In this document: positions 33,549-45,233 of the stretch, one piece after another
Layout of the letters: each line of letters starts with the position of its first letter
Numbering within the stretch: the first letter of the stretch is position 1
DNA from: Megascapheus bottae
Taxonomy: Eukaryota > Chordata > Mammalia > Rodentia > Geomyidae
NCBI GenBank assembly: GCA_024803745.1
Contig: JANJXV010000002.1
Span: forward strand, 41,933,757-41,997,756
DNA length: 64,000 nucleotides
Direction of reading: 5' to 3'
Position numbers and translations under genes: made by a program
The notes under the pieces: model-generated
The model's database searches: none
Told to the model about the DNA's origin: nothing
Seen by the model: the letters and a program-made list of their open reading frames with translations, nothing else

Positions 33549-33684
33549 AGACGAAGGAAGAAGAAGAGGAGGAGGAGGAGGAGGAGGAGGAGGAGGAGGA
33601 GGAGGAGGAGGAGGAGGAGGAGGAGGAAGAAGAAGAAGAAGAAGAAGAAGAAGAAGAAGAAGAAGAAGAAGAAGAAGAAGAAGG
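33549..33684. repeat. (GGA)n-(GAA)n microsatellite
   Basis: About 20 GGA units, then about 20 GAA units. The poly-Ser, poly-Leu and poly-Phe frames on the minus strand are artefacts of this tract. Confidence 0.97.
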
Positions 33685-33689
33685 CGACA

Positions 33690-34400
33690 AAAGGAGATCT
33701 AACTGAAGGCTGAGATGTGTTCCTGTATCCATGACAGGAATGCTGGTGTTTACCTGCATTGTAAAGTAACCAGAAAATGTGGTGATGTGAAAATATTACA
33801 TTACTTGGTTTTGAGACCAGAATCAAAGATCTGAGTAAGTAGTACCTTTTTAGAGTGACATTCAAGAAAGGCTTTCACTGGATTTCCTGCATGTCACTCT
33901 TAACAAGTGATTGTCTTCCTATCACAAATGAAAGCTAGGAATAATATACAGCAGAGAGCAGGGCAGTAATATTTGAGATTATGGGATATAATCCAAATAA
34001 AGGAATAAATATCTCCTCATGTACTTAATAAAACCAGAAGGGAAATTCAAGAAAGGGGGTCTATAAGAAAGAGTATATAAGAAAGAGGGCCCAGGTTAAG
34101 TTGAGAGAGCAATTGCTCAGAGACAACCTTAGCGAATTTGGCTAAAACAGAGATAAAAGTAAACTTAGACAATGAGCCAAAGTTTTACTAATCTTGGAGA
34201 ATACTTAATTGGCTTTAGCCTGGAGGGGTTTGGGGTTAAGAGTGGAATCAATGACTATGTCAGTTACCAGATGGAGAGAAAGACGAAAACAGGCTCCATT
34301 TACAGAATGAATGTGAGAATTAAAGAGTAACATATATTCATCAACAATATGTAACATGATCTAGCACATGCATCAACTGGTGGGATCAGCTCCCTGAGAT
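33690..34400. other. Unique DNA
   Basis: No feature recognised. Confidence 0.5.
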
Positions 34401-34405
34401 AGGGT

Positions 34406-34571
34406 AGAGAGAGAGAGAGAGAGACAGAGAGAGAGGGGGGGAGAAAGAGAGAGAGAGAGAGAGAGGGAGAGAGGGAGGGAGGGAGGGAGGAAGGGAGGGA
34501 GGGAGGGAGGGAGGGAGGGAGACAGAGACAGAGACAGAGAGAGACAGAGAGAGAGAGGGGCGGGGGGGGGG
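34406..34571. repeat. (GA)n/(GGGA)n purine microsatellite
   Basis: GA, GACA and GGGA/GGAA units end in a G-rich run. Confidence 0.96.
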
Positions 34572-34574
34572 ACC

Positions 34575-36535
34575 AAGCATCAAACGTTCATCTCCATTTT
34601 ACAATTGAGCAAAGGAGGACTTAGATATATTAAACTATTTGTGGCAAGAAAACACATTGAAGCAGAGGGCTAGCCACAATTTATGCTCAAGTCAGTGTGA
34701 TTCAAAAGGACAGGCACTCTGTACTTTACACATATGTCTCTGATATTTAGCAATCAAAATCCATAGGCTATCTGTTCTTGTATTCCTTACCAACCTAAAT
34801 ATTAAACAGAAAAGAGTAGCTACTCTTCAAATTCATAATAGATTTTTTAAAGGAAATCATAACTATTTGTAGAAAGTATTAAGGGTAGTATCTTTTAGTC
34901 ACCATTGAAAATATGCATGTAATATTATAGAATAAACACATCTATGATGTAAAAAAAAGTAGAAGGCTAGGACCAAGTTCAGTTCTTGCACTTTCCTTCA
35001 CTTCTACAAACACACTATGATGATGTGTAAACAGATAATTGCCTTCCGAAGATGCATGCTCTTTTTTGGGCATCTGGTTGTTGCTAGAAGACGTTGCCTG
35101 GCAAGGGACTACTTTTCCAGTATCTCTTTTATCTAAATAGAGCTATGCAACTAGTCATTTCTATACCATGGTCATTAAAAAGCAGGTGTGCCTTCTTCTT
35201 GGTATTTTTCCTTTTCTTCCAAGTAGACATTAGCACCCAAGATGACCCTGGGAGCCACATGGCAAAGACAACAGAGTCTCTGCCACCCTATTATCATCTC
35301 TCGATGAACTCTCAAATGTGAAGATCCTCATTAAAATAGTACATGAGTAGAATTGTTTTATGTTTTGTGTTTAGTCATTGACATGTGGGACTTTGTTATA
35401 GCACCTGGTATCACCTGAAGGAATCCAGTTAAAGTCAGTTGTACAGGTGCTTTATTGCTTTTACCTTTTTGGTTTCATTTTGGTGACCTCATCACATTTT
35501 ATTTTAGTTTTTGAACTATACATTCTGTAATAATATATGATCATTTATGAGTAAGAACCTTTTTTGAGATGAGGGGAGAAATCTGAAGAGCAAAGGGAGG
35601 GAGAATAAGGAGTATGGATGCTGGTGTGAGCTGCTCCTTTCCTGGATTGAACACAATATGGGGATCCCCACATGGCACTGGGGACTGAAAAGCAAGAGCA
35701 CCTGTTCCTGTTTCAGACCAGAAGAAGAGAGTTTTTCCAAGGGTCTCCTGCCAACATGGAACAGCCAGAGGAAAGTAGATTTCCTTGAAATATATGAGCT
35801 CCTCCTTACCACCACCACACATATTTTTATATAGCTAATAAAGCATTAGAAATAGCCTAGAGGTGACAAGTACAGTAGTCTTCGTGCAAAGGGTTAGTTA
35901 TCACAAGAAAGGACAAGTCAAAACTACCAGTTATTAAAGAATAAAGCAAGATCAGGAGAGCCTTTAACAGAATTGCTAGGGAATTCAGCAAAGCTGGGAA
36001 TAGAAGGGTTGTGTGTAATGAGGCCAGCCAGGCTGAGGTGGATTGTCAACAGAGACCACTGCATTTCTAGCAGCAACCACTGCACACATGCAGACCCTGG
36101 GAAGGATAAGCTCAGCACTGTGGGATAGCTTTCTTTCCTTCTTTGATTACAGATCCAGAAGAATGCCCTTTCCTAGGTCTCATTCTAATGATGCTACAGA
36201 TTTAGGTGTGGAATGATTTCCTAACACTATTTGGTTATATTCCTCAACTGTGCCTATTTTTTCTATGCAGAATCCTTTCTTTTCAAATATTTCAGTTAAA
36301 ACATCTGATAGGCATTCTTGTTTCCTGCAGAGATCCTGACAGATGTATCCGAAAAACAAAGACATAACCAAAGTTGAAATATACATCTGGAAAAATAAAT
36401 AGGAATAGTCAATTCCAGTAGTCAGAAATGAGCTTGAAAGAAGAAAATGTTGTGTTTGAACCAGTGAATTGACCAAACCCATAAATGTCTCAAATGATTT
36501 TACATTGGGGCTACTATTAGGCATCTACTTTCTTC
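34575..36535. other. Unique DNA, no recognised feature
   Basis: Several 60-115 residue frames lie here (for example minus 36180-36524 and 35516-35818). None has a recognisable domain or favoured start, and none is supported by a splice pattern. Confidence 0.5.
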
Positions 36536-36540
36536 CCCCA

Positions 36541-36637
36541 CTTTTTTTGGAGACAGGGTTTGGTTATGTCATTCAAGTTGACACCAGAATCTCTATCCAT
36601 TCCAGAATGCTGGGCATGCATCTCTATGCCTGTTATC
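36541..36637 (-). mobile_element. B1 SINE fragment
   Basis: The reversed B1 order is clear: TTTTTTTGGAGACAGGGTTT, GGTTATGTCATTCAAGTTGA, CCAGAATGCTGGGCATGCAT. Confidence 0.75.
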
Positions 36638-36831
36638 TTGTTTAGGTTCCTTCAGTCAATCTTGCTGGGTCTTAGAATGTGGTATCCACAAAAGTCACAA
36701 TCTTCCATTTTCATGTGGTGATCATCTTCTCAACCTCAGATCTGAGTCTAAATGAACCCTTGGGACATACTATTTCAAGCAAGTAGACACTCATTCTCCT
36801 CATGGTTCTATCTATCCACTCATTGTGTCCT

Positions 36832-37612
36832 TTATTTTTTTTATCATTTTATAGCTTTTTTATTGTGAAAGGTATGTACAGAGGAGTTACAATTGCATAA
36901 GTAAGGTCATGAGTACATTTGATTTTGAACAGTGTTACCCCGCCTCATTTTCTCCCACTCTCCATCCAAACTCCTCTGCAACTCCTCCCAAGTTGTAAAG
37001 TTCATCTCTAACATAATGTCTAGTGGGTATCACTGTTATATTGGTTTGGTTTATCCTTTTTCCCATAATTTCTGTTATTCCCCTTCACTTAGCAAACCAG
37101 ATCAACTTGCCTACAAGACAAAGGGTAAAGAAATAAGACAGTGACAGCAGGGCATAAAAAAAAAACAGGGGGGGAGGAGAGAAAGAACTGCAAACAGTAT
37201 GTTATTAAAACCCCTAGTTTCTTCTTTTCCAGCCTCGGCCTCGGACCCTGAAGCCGCCGTGATGTTGATGCCCAAGAAGAGGTGGATTCGGTTGTGGACA
37301 TGGACAGCACCCCCCCCTCCCCCAGTAAAGATGGAGAGGATTATTTTGTGTTGAATAAACTTGTAGCCAGAAAAAAAAACCAACAACCCTAGTTTCCATT
37401 TCTTGAAATTCATTATGATGAGCTAGCTTTTGTGAGCCTCTAAGAATATCATAGACATCTTGTAATTATTACACATGCATTTCTTTCAGTCTGGCTTGCT
37501 TCACTTAATTCTTCCCAAATCTTTCCATTTCCTTATGAACGGGACAATGTCATTCACAATTCCATTTTGTATATGTAGCACATTTTCGTGATATAGTTAT
37601 CTACTGAGGGGC
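36832..37612 (-). mobile_element. Old L1 3' end interrupted by an RPS10 retrocopy
   Basis: The reversed L1 tail and 3' UTR (TTTTTTATTGTGAAAGGTAT, AAGTTGTAAAGTTCATCTC) run to 37221. They resume at about 37381 with CCTAGTTTCCATTTCTTG, TCTTTCAGTCTGGCTTGCTT and ORF2-end sequence. The RPS10 insert at 37222-37380 is younger. Confidence 0.85.
37222..37380 (+). pseudogene. RPS10 processed pseudogene with most of the CDS deleted
   Basis: The 5' part (CTTCTTTTCCAGCC, then GGACCCTGAAGCCGC) looks like a terminal-oligopyrimidine leader. ATG at 37262 opens MLMPKK, the known start of ribosomal protein S10 (40S subunit). At 37278-37280 the sequence jumps to the S10 C-terminus, RGGFGCGHGQ...PQ, with the stop TAA at 37326-37328. 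Then come the S10-like 3' UTR, AATAAA at 37354-37359 and A9 at 37371-37379. About 440 nt of coding sequence, nearly 90%, is missing. The junction shares AGA with both sides and changes frame. A probable TSD, AACCCCTAGTTTC (37209-37221) and AACCCTAGTTTC (37385-37396), flanks it. Both mRNA ends are intact, so the loss happened inside the copy. It has no coding capacity. Confidence 0.88.
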
Positions 37613-37621
37613 AACATTTCA

Positions 37622-37858
37622 TTATTGGTTTATTTATTGCCTGCCAAGGGGCTTGAACTCAGTGCCTGGTGCTGTCCCTGAGCTCCTTTTGCTAAAGGAG
37701 AGAGTGCTACCATTTTGAGCCCAAGCACCACGTGCACTTTTCTGGTGGTTAATTGGAGATAAGAGTCTCATAGGCTTTCCTACCTGTGATGGCTTTGAAC
37801 CACGATGCTCAGATATCAGCCTACTGAATAGATAGGAGTGGCCAAGAGCGTTTAGCCT
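37622..37858 (-). mobile_element. 7SL-Geo SINE, diverged
   Basis: Geo part GGGGCTTGAACTCAGTGCCT, middle GTTAATTGGAGATAAGAGTC, head CAGATATCAGCCTACTGAAT. The 7SL end is eroded. Confidence 0.85.
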
Positions 37859-37859
37859 C

Positions 37860-38180
37860 TATAAGATTTTAAATAGTTGAAGTATGTGTCTGTTCACTCC
37901 TTCCTGTCTATTGTCCTAAACTGTGAAGAAAACTAGAGATTTATCTACATTATATTCCTAGAGCCGAGACCAGGCCTGAAATATGAAAAGCAATCAGTAA
38001 CTTTATTGACTAAGTGAACTCATGAATTAACTGAAGTGAGAGATGGCATGCATTCTATATTTTTATTTCGACATCAATTTGTTGTATCAGAACCTATTCT
38101 CTGAAATCTTTACCATACCGCAAAATTTTCATCCTGCAAATACAAAGTATTATAGATAGAAATGACTGAGTTAGCACTTC
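37860..38180. other. Unique DNA
   Basis: Nothing recognised. Confidence 0.45.
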
Positions 38181-38184
38181 AGTG

Positions 38185-38345
38185 TAGGGAAAAGAATATA
38201 GATTTTGGATCCAGTAATCCAAGATTACATCCCAGATCTCTTTTTCAGTACTTCTCTGGCCTTGGCCACTTTTCATTTACACAAAATAGATGTCATCACT
38301 TTTATTATTTTATTACTAAAAGAAAAAATGTTAGAAAAGGTTATT
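38185..38345 (+). mobile_element. MIR fragment (probable)
   Basis: GAATATAGATTTTGGATCCA, CATCCCAGATCTCTTTTTCA and TGGCCTTGGCCACTTTTCA follow the MIR 5' half order with heavy divergence. Confidence 0.45.
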
Positions 38346-38647
38346 AAGTTAATAAACCATATGCTATCTCCTCCCATTTGATCAGCCCCACACCTTATAT
38401 AAGGGCAGAAAACAACACTTAGCACACTCCTTCCAGAAGATAAGTTTAGTGTCTGCAAATAGGAGGATTGCTTTTTGCCCCCAGTCTATAAATCGAATGT
38501 CTTACATTGCATCTTCAAAGCCATTTGGTGAAATTAAGCACCTCCATTGCTAACTTGTGTAATTATATATTATGTATATTATGCATTATAATACATAAAA
38601 GTGTTAGGTAGTAATGTATCTATTAAAGACTTCCTTTAACACTATAT

Positions 38648-38732
38648 GGGGTTAGAGATATAGCTAGAGCCCCTCCCTAGCTTACACATGACCCTGGGTT
38701 TGATTCTAGCAATCTACCCTCAAAAAAGTATG
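38648..38732 (+). mobile_element. ID-like SINE (old)
   Basis: GGGGTTAGAGATATAGCTAG, CTTACACATGACCCTGGGTT and TGATTCTAGCAATC match the tRNA(Ala)-derived ID element without a Geo half, ending in an A-rich tail. Confidence 0.65.
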
Positions 38733-38734
38733 AA

Positions 38735-39100
38735 AATGAAATATTCAGACACTTTATCTTTGAAACTCAGCTATAGTTCTGACACAATCATTAAAAGGGT
38801 GTAGCTACAAAAATGATGTAATGTAAAAAAATTAAGATATTTGTGGCATATATCTTTATATATGTGGACTTATTTTTTAATATGTATTAAAAATTAATTG
38901 ATTAATTAATAAATTGTGAAAGACACTGAAGTGAGAAGAGACCAGTTCTCTGGGAATCTGGAAGAGACAGAAGTGACCATGGTGCTACATCAGGCACTTA
39001 CATGACCGTGGTGCTTGGTAGTACAAAGATATTGAGGTAGTCTTGCACATTTCTAAGGAAGGACAAATTGTTTCCCATTGAGAGATGAGATGGAAGAGAA
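38735..39100. other. Unique AT-rich DNA
   Basis: AT-rich with a TTAATTGATTAATTAATAAA stretch near 38885-38915. No gene seen. Confidence 0.5.
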
Positions 39101-39116
39101 TGTGAAGGATTTTTTT

Positions 39117-39302
39117 TTCCTAGTCCTGGGCTTGAGCTCAGGGCCTGAGCACTGTCCTTCAACTTTCTAAGGCTAGAGCTCTACCACTGGAGCCTCAGCA
39201 CCACTTCCAGCTTTTTTCTATGTATCTGGTACCAAGGAATCAAACCTGGGCCTTTGTGTATGCTAGGCAAGCACTCTACAACTAGGCCAAACTCCCGACC
39301 CC
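39117..39302 (-). mobile_element. IDL-Geo SINE with exact TSD
   Basis: Complete reversed copy. An exact 14-bp duplication TGAAGGATTTTTTT/TGAAGGATTTTTT- lies at 39103-39116 and 39303-39316, partly merging with the tail. Confidence 0.93.
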
Positions 39303-39316
39303 TGAAGGATTTTTTT

Positions 39317-39570
39317 ATGCTTAGTGAATTTAGTAATGGAAAAGCTCAAAAGATGCTCTATTAGGTCAGATATTAGGTAGTGTGCTGATAATCAAGAATT
39401 TCAGCCATGAGGAAAGAGAGCTTAAGTGATGGTGGTACTTTCATCTAAGGAGTCCCAAAGGCTGTGACTCATCGGTGTGTGGGGATGGGGACAGCCTTCC
39501 ATATACTTGGTCCATCTGCAATTAGACAAGGATTCGCTTTGCACTTTAGCCATTCATTTCTCTGGTTTCC
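39317..39570. other. Unique DNA
   Basis: Nothing recognised. Confidence 0.45.
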
Positions 39571-39574
39571 TGAA

Positions 39575-39668
39575 TAGCTGCCAGACTCCTGGAGTACAGA
39601 GACTATATTTTTCCCATGCTAACCCATAGCCTGGCTCTAGCAGATTACAGATGCTCTCTACACATGAC
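39575..39668 (+). mobile_element. L2 3' end fragment
   Basis: CCAGACTCCTGGAGTACAGA, GACTATATTTTTCCCATGC and CATAGCCTGGCTCTAGCAGA fit the L2 3' terminal pattern 'agactgtgagctccttgaggg...tagcctggca'. Confidence 0.45.
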
Positions 39669-39669
39669 T

Positions 39670-40435
39670 GTGTTGTGGAATGGAAGGCTACAAAACAAGA
39701 GAAACCAGGAAGGAAGAATGGATTCATTATTGCCAGTGCATTTAAAATCTCTCACAAACAGAGTCTGGAAAAGAGTGCATTCAGGTCATGCAAGCAGGAG
39801 GCTGCCTCTGGACCCCTTCCAGAAGAGGCCAGGGTTGGCTGAGCTACAGTAGCACACACAGCCTCAGGGAAGGTGAAACTGGCATTACTCAGCTTTGCTC
39901 AGTGAAGAAAGATCCATTATTCTCTCCTAGCCTCTGGCTTGAGGTTAGTGATGGTGATGCAAAGCTTAACTGCAAGTATGTGGATGTCTCAATGAGAGGG
40001 AGAAAAAAAATTGGAGTGAAACAGTGACTCAACAATAAAAACCTAGGGAATAGTTTCATTATTTCCCTAAAGCTTCTGACTACACATTCTTCTAAAAAGG
40101 TATGTCATAGATACATTGGAAAAACATAAAAGAATACATTTTGGAAAGTCTGGGAATTTTCTGTGGTTTGAAAGGTAAGATATTGGGAAAGAAAACCATT
40201 GGCCACCGCACGTTGCTCTAAGCATCCATCCCATCCTGACTGCCACCTGAGGACACTGCTGTCTCCCCTCAATTCTCCTTTCAGCCTATAAATTATACTT
40301 GAGACACAATTAGCTTTCTCTGAATGATGTTCTCCAGAAAACTGATGCTTTTGATAAACAAGAGTTCATTGAAGAGATCCATACAGCAGACTATGTATTC
40401 AAGAGCAGTATGAAAATGTCTTTCAAATTAAGATT
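39670..40435. other. Unique DNA
   Basis: Overlapping short frames at 39616-40027 are slightly GC-richer than the neighbourhood but show no known protein family. Confidence 0.45.
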
Positions 40436-40439
40436 CTTG

Positions 40440-40592
40440 CACTGTTTACCTCAGAATTGCCTAGAAAGTGGGTCAAAATGCAGATTCGTTCACCTAATCT
40501 AAGACTTAATTAGAATCTCTGGGGAAAAATATTCAAAAATCCTCATTTTAAACACATGTACACCACATGATTCTGGTGTACAGTCCAATGAG
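40440..40592 (+). mobile_element. MER5A-like DNA transposon fossil (hAT-Charlie)
   Basis: CTCAGAATTGCCTAGAAAGT, then TTAATTAGAATCTCTGGGGA, AATCCTCATTTTAAACACAT and GATTCTGGTGTACAG follow the short palindromic MER5A layout, in which the two ends are near inverted repeats. Confidence 0.6.
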
Positions 40593-40594
40593 TG

Positions 40595-41235
40595 TATCAC
40601 TATGACTTCCTGTCACCTTTGAACCAAAGAGGGCCTCTCATTGTGTCCAAAGATTCAGCTCTAAAACCAATGTGCTCTCAGGTTTCTTCCTACAATCAGC
40701 CTAGAGGAAGAATGGGAGGAAATGAAGGCATGGCTGAAAGATACAAAATAGTCAGCCAAGGTCTGAGTCTGTTGAAAGGTTGTAGTCATTTTTGGAACAA
40801 AATGCAAGGGACGGACTAAGCCAGAAATCATAAGATTGGCAGACAAAGCAGACATAAAGAAGAGGCTGCAGTTGCCAAATACTTACTCAGTGTGTGTGTG
40901 TCTAAAATGCTACCTTAAAATCAGAAAGAAAATCTACAAAAACTGTAGAACAGGCTAGTCACAGAACCAAAAGATCAGATCTAGGGTGGCTACAACATGG
41001 AGAAATCACTTGTAGAAGATGAACCTTTCTCAGCCAAAACTTTATTTTTTTCTCTTTAATAACAGGAATTATGCCCCTAACTTGGGCTAAACTGAAACAT
41101 GTAAACAATTAAGATATGGGAAGTAGAACATTAGAAAACACAGCAATACGCTGCCATATTTCTATCCTCAAAGTGACATAGAATTTTAGTTCTTAAACAT
41201 AGGAGGATGCTCGTGAACAGAGATTTTTAATTATC
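40595..41235. other. Unique DNA
   Basis: Nothing recognised. Confidence 0.45.
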
Positions 41236-41239
41236 TACG

Positions 41240-41462
41240 TGAACCAGGCACTGCTTTAAACACCTTTCATCCTTGCAATAATTCAATGAAATAAGTACTG
41301 TTGATATGGCTGTATTACAAATAAGGAAACTGAGCTCTTTTGATTTTGTAACTTTCTCAAGGTTATGCAACCTTTAGGAACATTAGAGCAGAGTCAAGAT
41401 GTCAACTCCAGCAGTCTGGATCCAGAGTCTGAATTCTTAACTACTATGTTACACCATCTACT
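41240..41462 (-). mobile_element. MIR SINE (near complete)
   Basis: Reversed MIR: GAACCAGGCACTGCTTTAAA, AATAAGGAAACTGAGCTCTT, CTCAAGGTTATGCAACCTTT, CTGGATCCAGAGTCTGAATT and CTTAACTACTATGTTACACC. Confidence 0.82.
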
Positions 41463-41464
41463 AC

Positions 41465-43240
41465 AGAGTAGGAATACCTGTCAATCTTACACATAAACTC
41501 AATGTTCAATTATAATGAACTATTAAGACTGAACCACTATTGGTGCTGTTACAATATTTGTAAAATTAGAATGAGAATGTAGAATTTTTCTGAATAGTAT
41601 TCTGTATTATTTATGCTCAAAAGGCACTCAGTAATTTATGCACAAACATTAATATCATAAATATCCAAGCAATGATTTTATGTGGCTGTTATAAAAAATA
41701 ATACAAATATAATTTTCATTGGAAGGTCAACAAAGACATATATATTTGCATGTATGTGTAATTTTACTTTTTTCATTCATATTTTGTGAACTTCTCCAAA
41801 CATTTATTTTTAATATACTTATATACATACACAGGATAAATTCTTTTATTAAGAAAACCATACTTCTGTAGTTTGTCTTTTCTCCTGAGTCTCTAATGCA
41901 TATGCATTTTATGGCGTGGGGAGAAAGGAGAATCAAAGAAAGTAAGCTTAGGTTACATACAAAACATTTAGGATTGTAAAACAAAATGGAACTATATTCA
42001 AACTGCATAAACAATAAATGTAAAATATAAACATTTCCTAACGATTCCATCATGTTGCTATGACATTCACAAATGTACGTATACTCATAGATTGTTTTCT
42101 TTCTTCATTGTCAGGCATTCAGGGAAGTTCCTTGGTGAAGTCAAACTTTTAAATATGCACTGACAATGGACAGTTGATCACTGGCCTATGGTTATGCCTT
42201 ACTGAAAGCTATTCTCATCCTCCATGTGTAGTTTAACAGTGACTAGAACCACACAACTACACACAGAGACATATGCATTACTCCATGTTAGGAATACATG
42301 AACTTTCCTCCAGACTCCAGAGAAGGAAGGTGAACATCTAACATGGCTAAATAATGGTAGCAGAAACATGTATAAATATATATTCTGGTACAGTTCTATC
42401 ATTTGGATATCCTGCTTTTTCTGCTATTGTTTACTTTCAGATAAGTCAATGTAAGCCTTATATATCCCCAAAAGCTGTTTTAATAGGCCAACAGTACAAC
42501 TGTGTTCAAATCAAATTTTTGTTTTCTGCTTACCACAACACTGGCACAACATTCATAGGCAGCCTTCTCTGATGAGCATTCTCTCCCTCTTTCTTTCTCC
42601 TTCTTTGCTCTCTCCCTCTTTTACTGTCTCCCTTCCTCCCTTCTCTTCTCCTGCCAACTTCCTTTCTCCTTTTCTCCCTCCCCCACTTTTCTCCAAAAAA
42701 GTTAATAAAATTTTGTTCTGGATTATTTAGTAAACTATAGGAAGGCTAATAATATAAAAAGGATCAAATTATTCGTTAGCTCAAATATGTTCTGTGATTT
42801 TCTTCTTAAACCTTCCTGGGACATAATGCAAAGCAAGGAAGCAAAAGGCAAACGTTCTCTAAATATTCTGAGATATTTTCTAATGGTGATATAAACTAAG
42901 TAATGTGTACAGTATCATTTTTAAAAGTTTAATTTGTCTAAAAGTTTAGAATATTTCCTGTTTTTTACTTTTCACTCTTTTTACTTAAAAGCATCTGTCA
43001 GAATCATAATTCCAAGCTGTCAGCCAACGAAGACATGAAGAAAAGGAAAGAATAGTTGGCATTCTTTTTTATACTTTTCAGAATGAGCTAAAAATGAAGA
43101 AGCAAAGGGGGAAGGTGAAAATTCAAGTTACTTAACGAACTGCAGTAAGCAAAATATGTACATGAATTAGGTTAATCAAATGTCTGGTACATTTTGCAGG
43201 TTGAATCAGTTTCAAATTTCATAGTACCTTCTCTATGATT
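41465..43240. other. Unique AT-rich DNA with a pyrimidine tract
   Basis: 42575-42690 is an imperfect CTTT/CCCT tract. No gene or repeat family is recognised in the rest. Confidence 0.5.
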
Positions 43241-43258
43241 TTGGAATGTTTTCAATTT

Positions 43259-43677
43259 ATTTTATTTTTTATTGTAATGTATAGAGGGATTACAGTTACA
43301 TTCGCCAGACAGAGGGTATATCACTTCTTACACATTTACACCCCCTCCCATGTTTTTGTCCCTATTTCCTTCTCCCACCCCTTCCCAATCATGTTGTTTC
43401 CCCCCTCCCCTTTCCTATTTCAAATAAACAAATAAAACTATCTACAATATACCAGGTAACAAAGTCAGATACAGTAACAATATGAGATTAACCAAAGGGC
43501 ACCAAAAGAGAGAAATAACCTAGTACATTAAGAGCAACAATCACATAATACAAAGCTCTTGTTTCCCCACCCTGAAGATCCTTTCATTTAGCCTCATCCT
43601 ATATATATGACCTTATGTATCTAGGTTTTGAGCTATTGTAGTCCTCTGTTAAGAGAGTCCTCATTATTACAAATGAG
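43259..43677 (-). mobile_element. L1 3'-end insertion with exact TSD
   Basis: About 419 bases of reversed L1 3' UTR. The exact 16-bp TSD GGAATGTTTTCAATTT lies at 43243-43258 and 43678-43693. The L1 5' truncation falls inside the last ORF2 codons. Confidence 0.94.
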
Positions 43678-43693
43678 GGAATGTTTTCAATTT

Positions 43694-44055
43694 TTTTAAG
43701 AATTGTTATTATAAAGGTGATGTACATAAGTTAGGTAAAGTACATTTTATTTATTTATTTATTTATTTATGGCCAGTTCTGGGCTTGGGCTCAGGGTCTG
43801 AGCACTGTCCTTGGGTTTTCTCAAGGCTAGACCTCTACCACTTCTGGCTTTTTTCTTTGTATGTGGTACCAAGGAATTGAGCCCAGGTCTTTGTGCATGC
43901 TAGGCAAGCACTCTACCACTAGGACAAACTCCTAGCCCCAAGAGTACATTTCTTTTTGGGCAATGTCACCCCATTCCTTGCTTTCTCCCAGTTTTTCCCT
44001 CTCATTCCCACTACATATTGTATAGTTAATTTTCAACACAGTCCCCAGAGAACAC
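43694..44055 (-). mobile_element. Old L1 3' UTR split by an IDL-Geo SINE
   Basis: TTATTATAAAGGTGATGTAC and, after the SINE, CTCCCAGTTTTTCCCTCTCA and TTGTATAGTTAATTTTCAAC are the older L1 3' UTR reversed. Confidence 0.7.
43748..43942 (-). mobile_element. IDL-Geo SINE with (TTTA)n tail
   Basis: Reversed copy whose A tail has become six TTTA units. A 9-bp duplication AGTACATTT lies at 43739-43747 and 43943-43951. It has landed in an old L1. The Geo part lacks a few bases near CACTTCTGGC. Confidence 0.92.
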
Positions 44056-44059
44056 ATCG

Positions 44060-45040
44060 CTGCACTTGTTCACTCTTCACTCTTCCATTTGGAATGGATT
44101 TTAATAGACACAGCAATCAAGCTGAATTCTGACTGTACCAAACAATTCTATTACATGCTGTAAATTTAAGTCAAGTATGTTCCTCTACATTTGTCTGCAT
44201 AATAGAAGAAAGTAGTGGTTGGAAAGCATGAAGGTAGGAAAGAAAATTGATTCCTGTCTTTGCATAATCTCAGGAGCAGTTATTGTTTTAAAGATGTAAT
44301 CAGCATTACTGGTGGTATTGTTTTTGCAAGTGATAAGCTTTCACTTAAAATATAATAAAATGTCTTACATTGCCTGTGCTTAGAAGATGCCAAGACACAT
44401 TTTTGTCACTTCCCAGGTTTCTTTTTAAAAATTTTCCACAATCTTGCCTTGAGATTAAATCAAATTTGTCAAAATGCACTGAGGGGGGGGCCTGGTAGAA
44501 AGTCTCCAACTTAAAATACATGCACATCACCCTGAGATCTTTCCCTTTGTTTTTCTTTCTTGCCTTCTCCTTTTCTTGTTCTTCTTTTAGCCCTTTGTTT
44601 TTGTTCTCTTTCTAACTTGTCTAGTTTTCTTGGCTTCCTGAATGTACAAGATTCTTAGTCTAGGAAGGTTACTTTTTGCAATGATATTGTACTCATCAAA
44701 CTCAGCAAACAACTCACTGAAAGTCACATACATAACTGGGTGAGAAGAGACAAGAACTTGACAGTATAAAGAAACCACATTTGAAACAAAAATAATATTT
44801 TACAGGTTAGTTAAAATTTAGTGTTTAATTGAATGGTGCTAATTTCATTTGTAGACATCAAACATGAACCCAATATATAAGCAGGGTTCTCCCAATCTCC
44901 CAGAAATAAAGAGCTCTTCCAGGGGAAATTATTTAATGTACCTAAACCAAATTTGCCTTTGGAAATATGAACAGAAATAAGTAAAATATTATTGATTTGG
45001 GGATTTTCCAGAGCAGTTAGAAATGACCAAACTGAACTGA
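44060..45040. other. Unique DNA
   Basis: No feature recognised. Confidence 0.5.
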
Positions 45041-45044
45041 TTAC

Positions 45045-45232
45045 TAGTGGCTCACAGCTGTTATCCTAGCTACACAAGAGGCTGCAACTGGGAATATTGA
45101 AGTTCAAAGCCAACCAGACAGAAAAGTCTGTGAAGGTCTTCTTCAATGAAAAGCAGGGCTGGAGGCATGGCTCTAATGATAGAACACTAGCTGAGTAACT
45201 GAGGGGTCCTGAGTTTAGATACTGGGATCTGG
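45045..45232 (+). mobile_element. B1-dID-like SINE
   Basis: The 7SL-type head (AGTGGCTCACAGCTGTTATC, CTAGCTACACAAGAGGCTGC, GAAGTTCAAAGCC) is followed by an ID-like unit (GGGCTGGAGGCATGGCTCTA, GATAGAACACTAGC, CCTGAGTTTAG). This tail resembles a classical ID unit more than Geo does. Confidence 0.62.
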
Positions 45233-45233
45233 G

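Noticed and set aside
33497..33865. 122-codon and 78-codon frames rich in Ser, Leu and Phe on the minus strand
   Set aside because: They are translations of the GGA/GAA microsatellite and the SINE before it.
36180..36524. 114-codon minus-strand frame
   Set aside because: No recognisable family, AT-rich, no supporting signals. Treated as chance.
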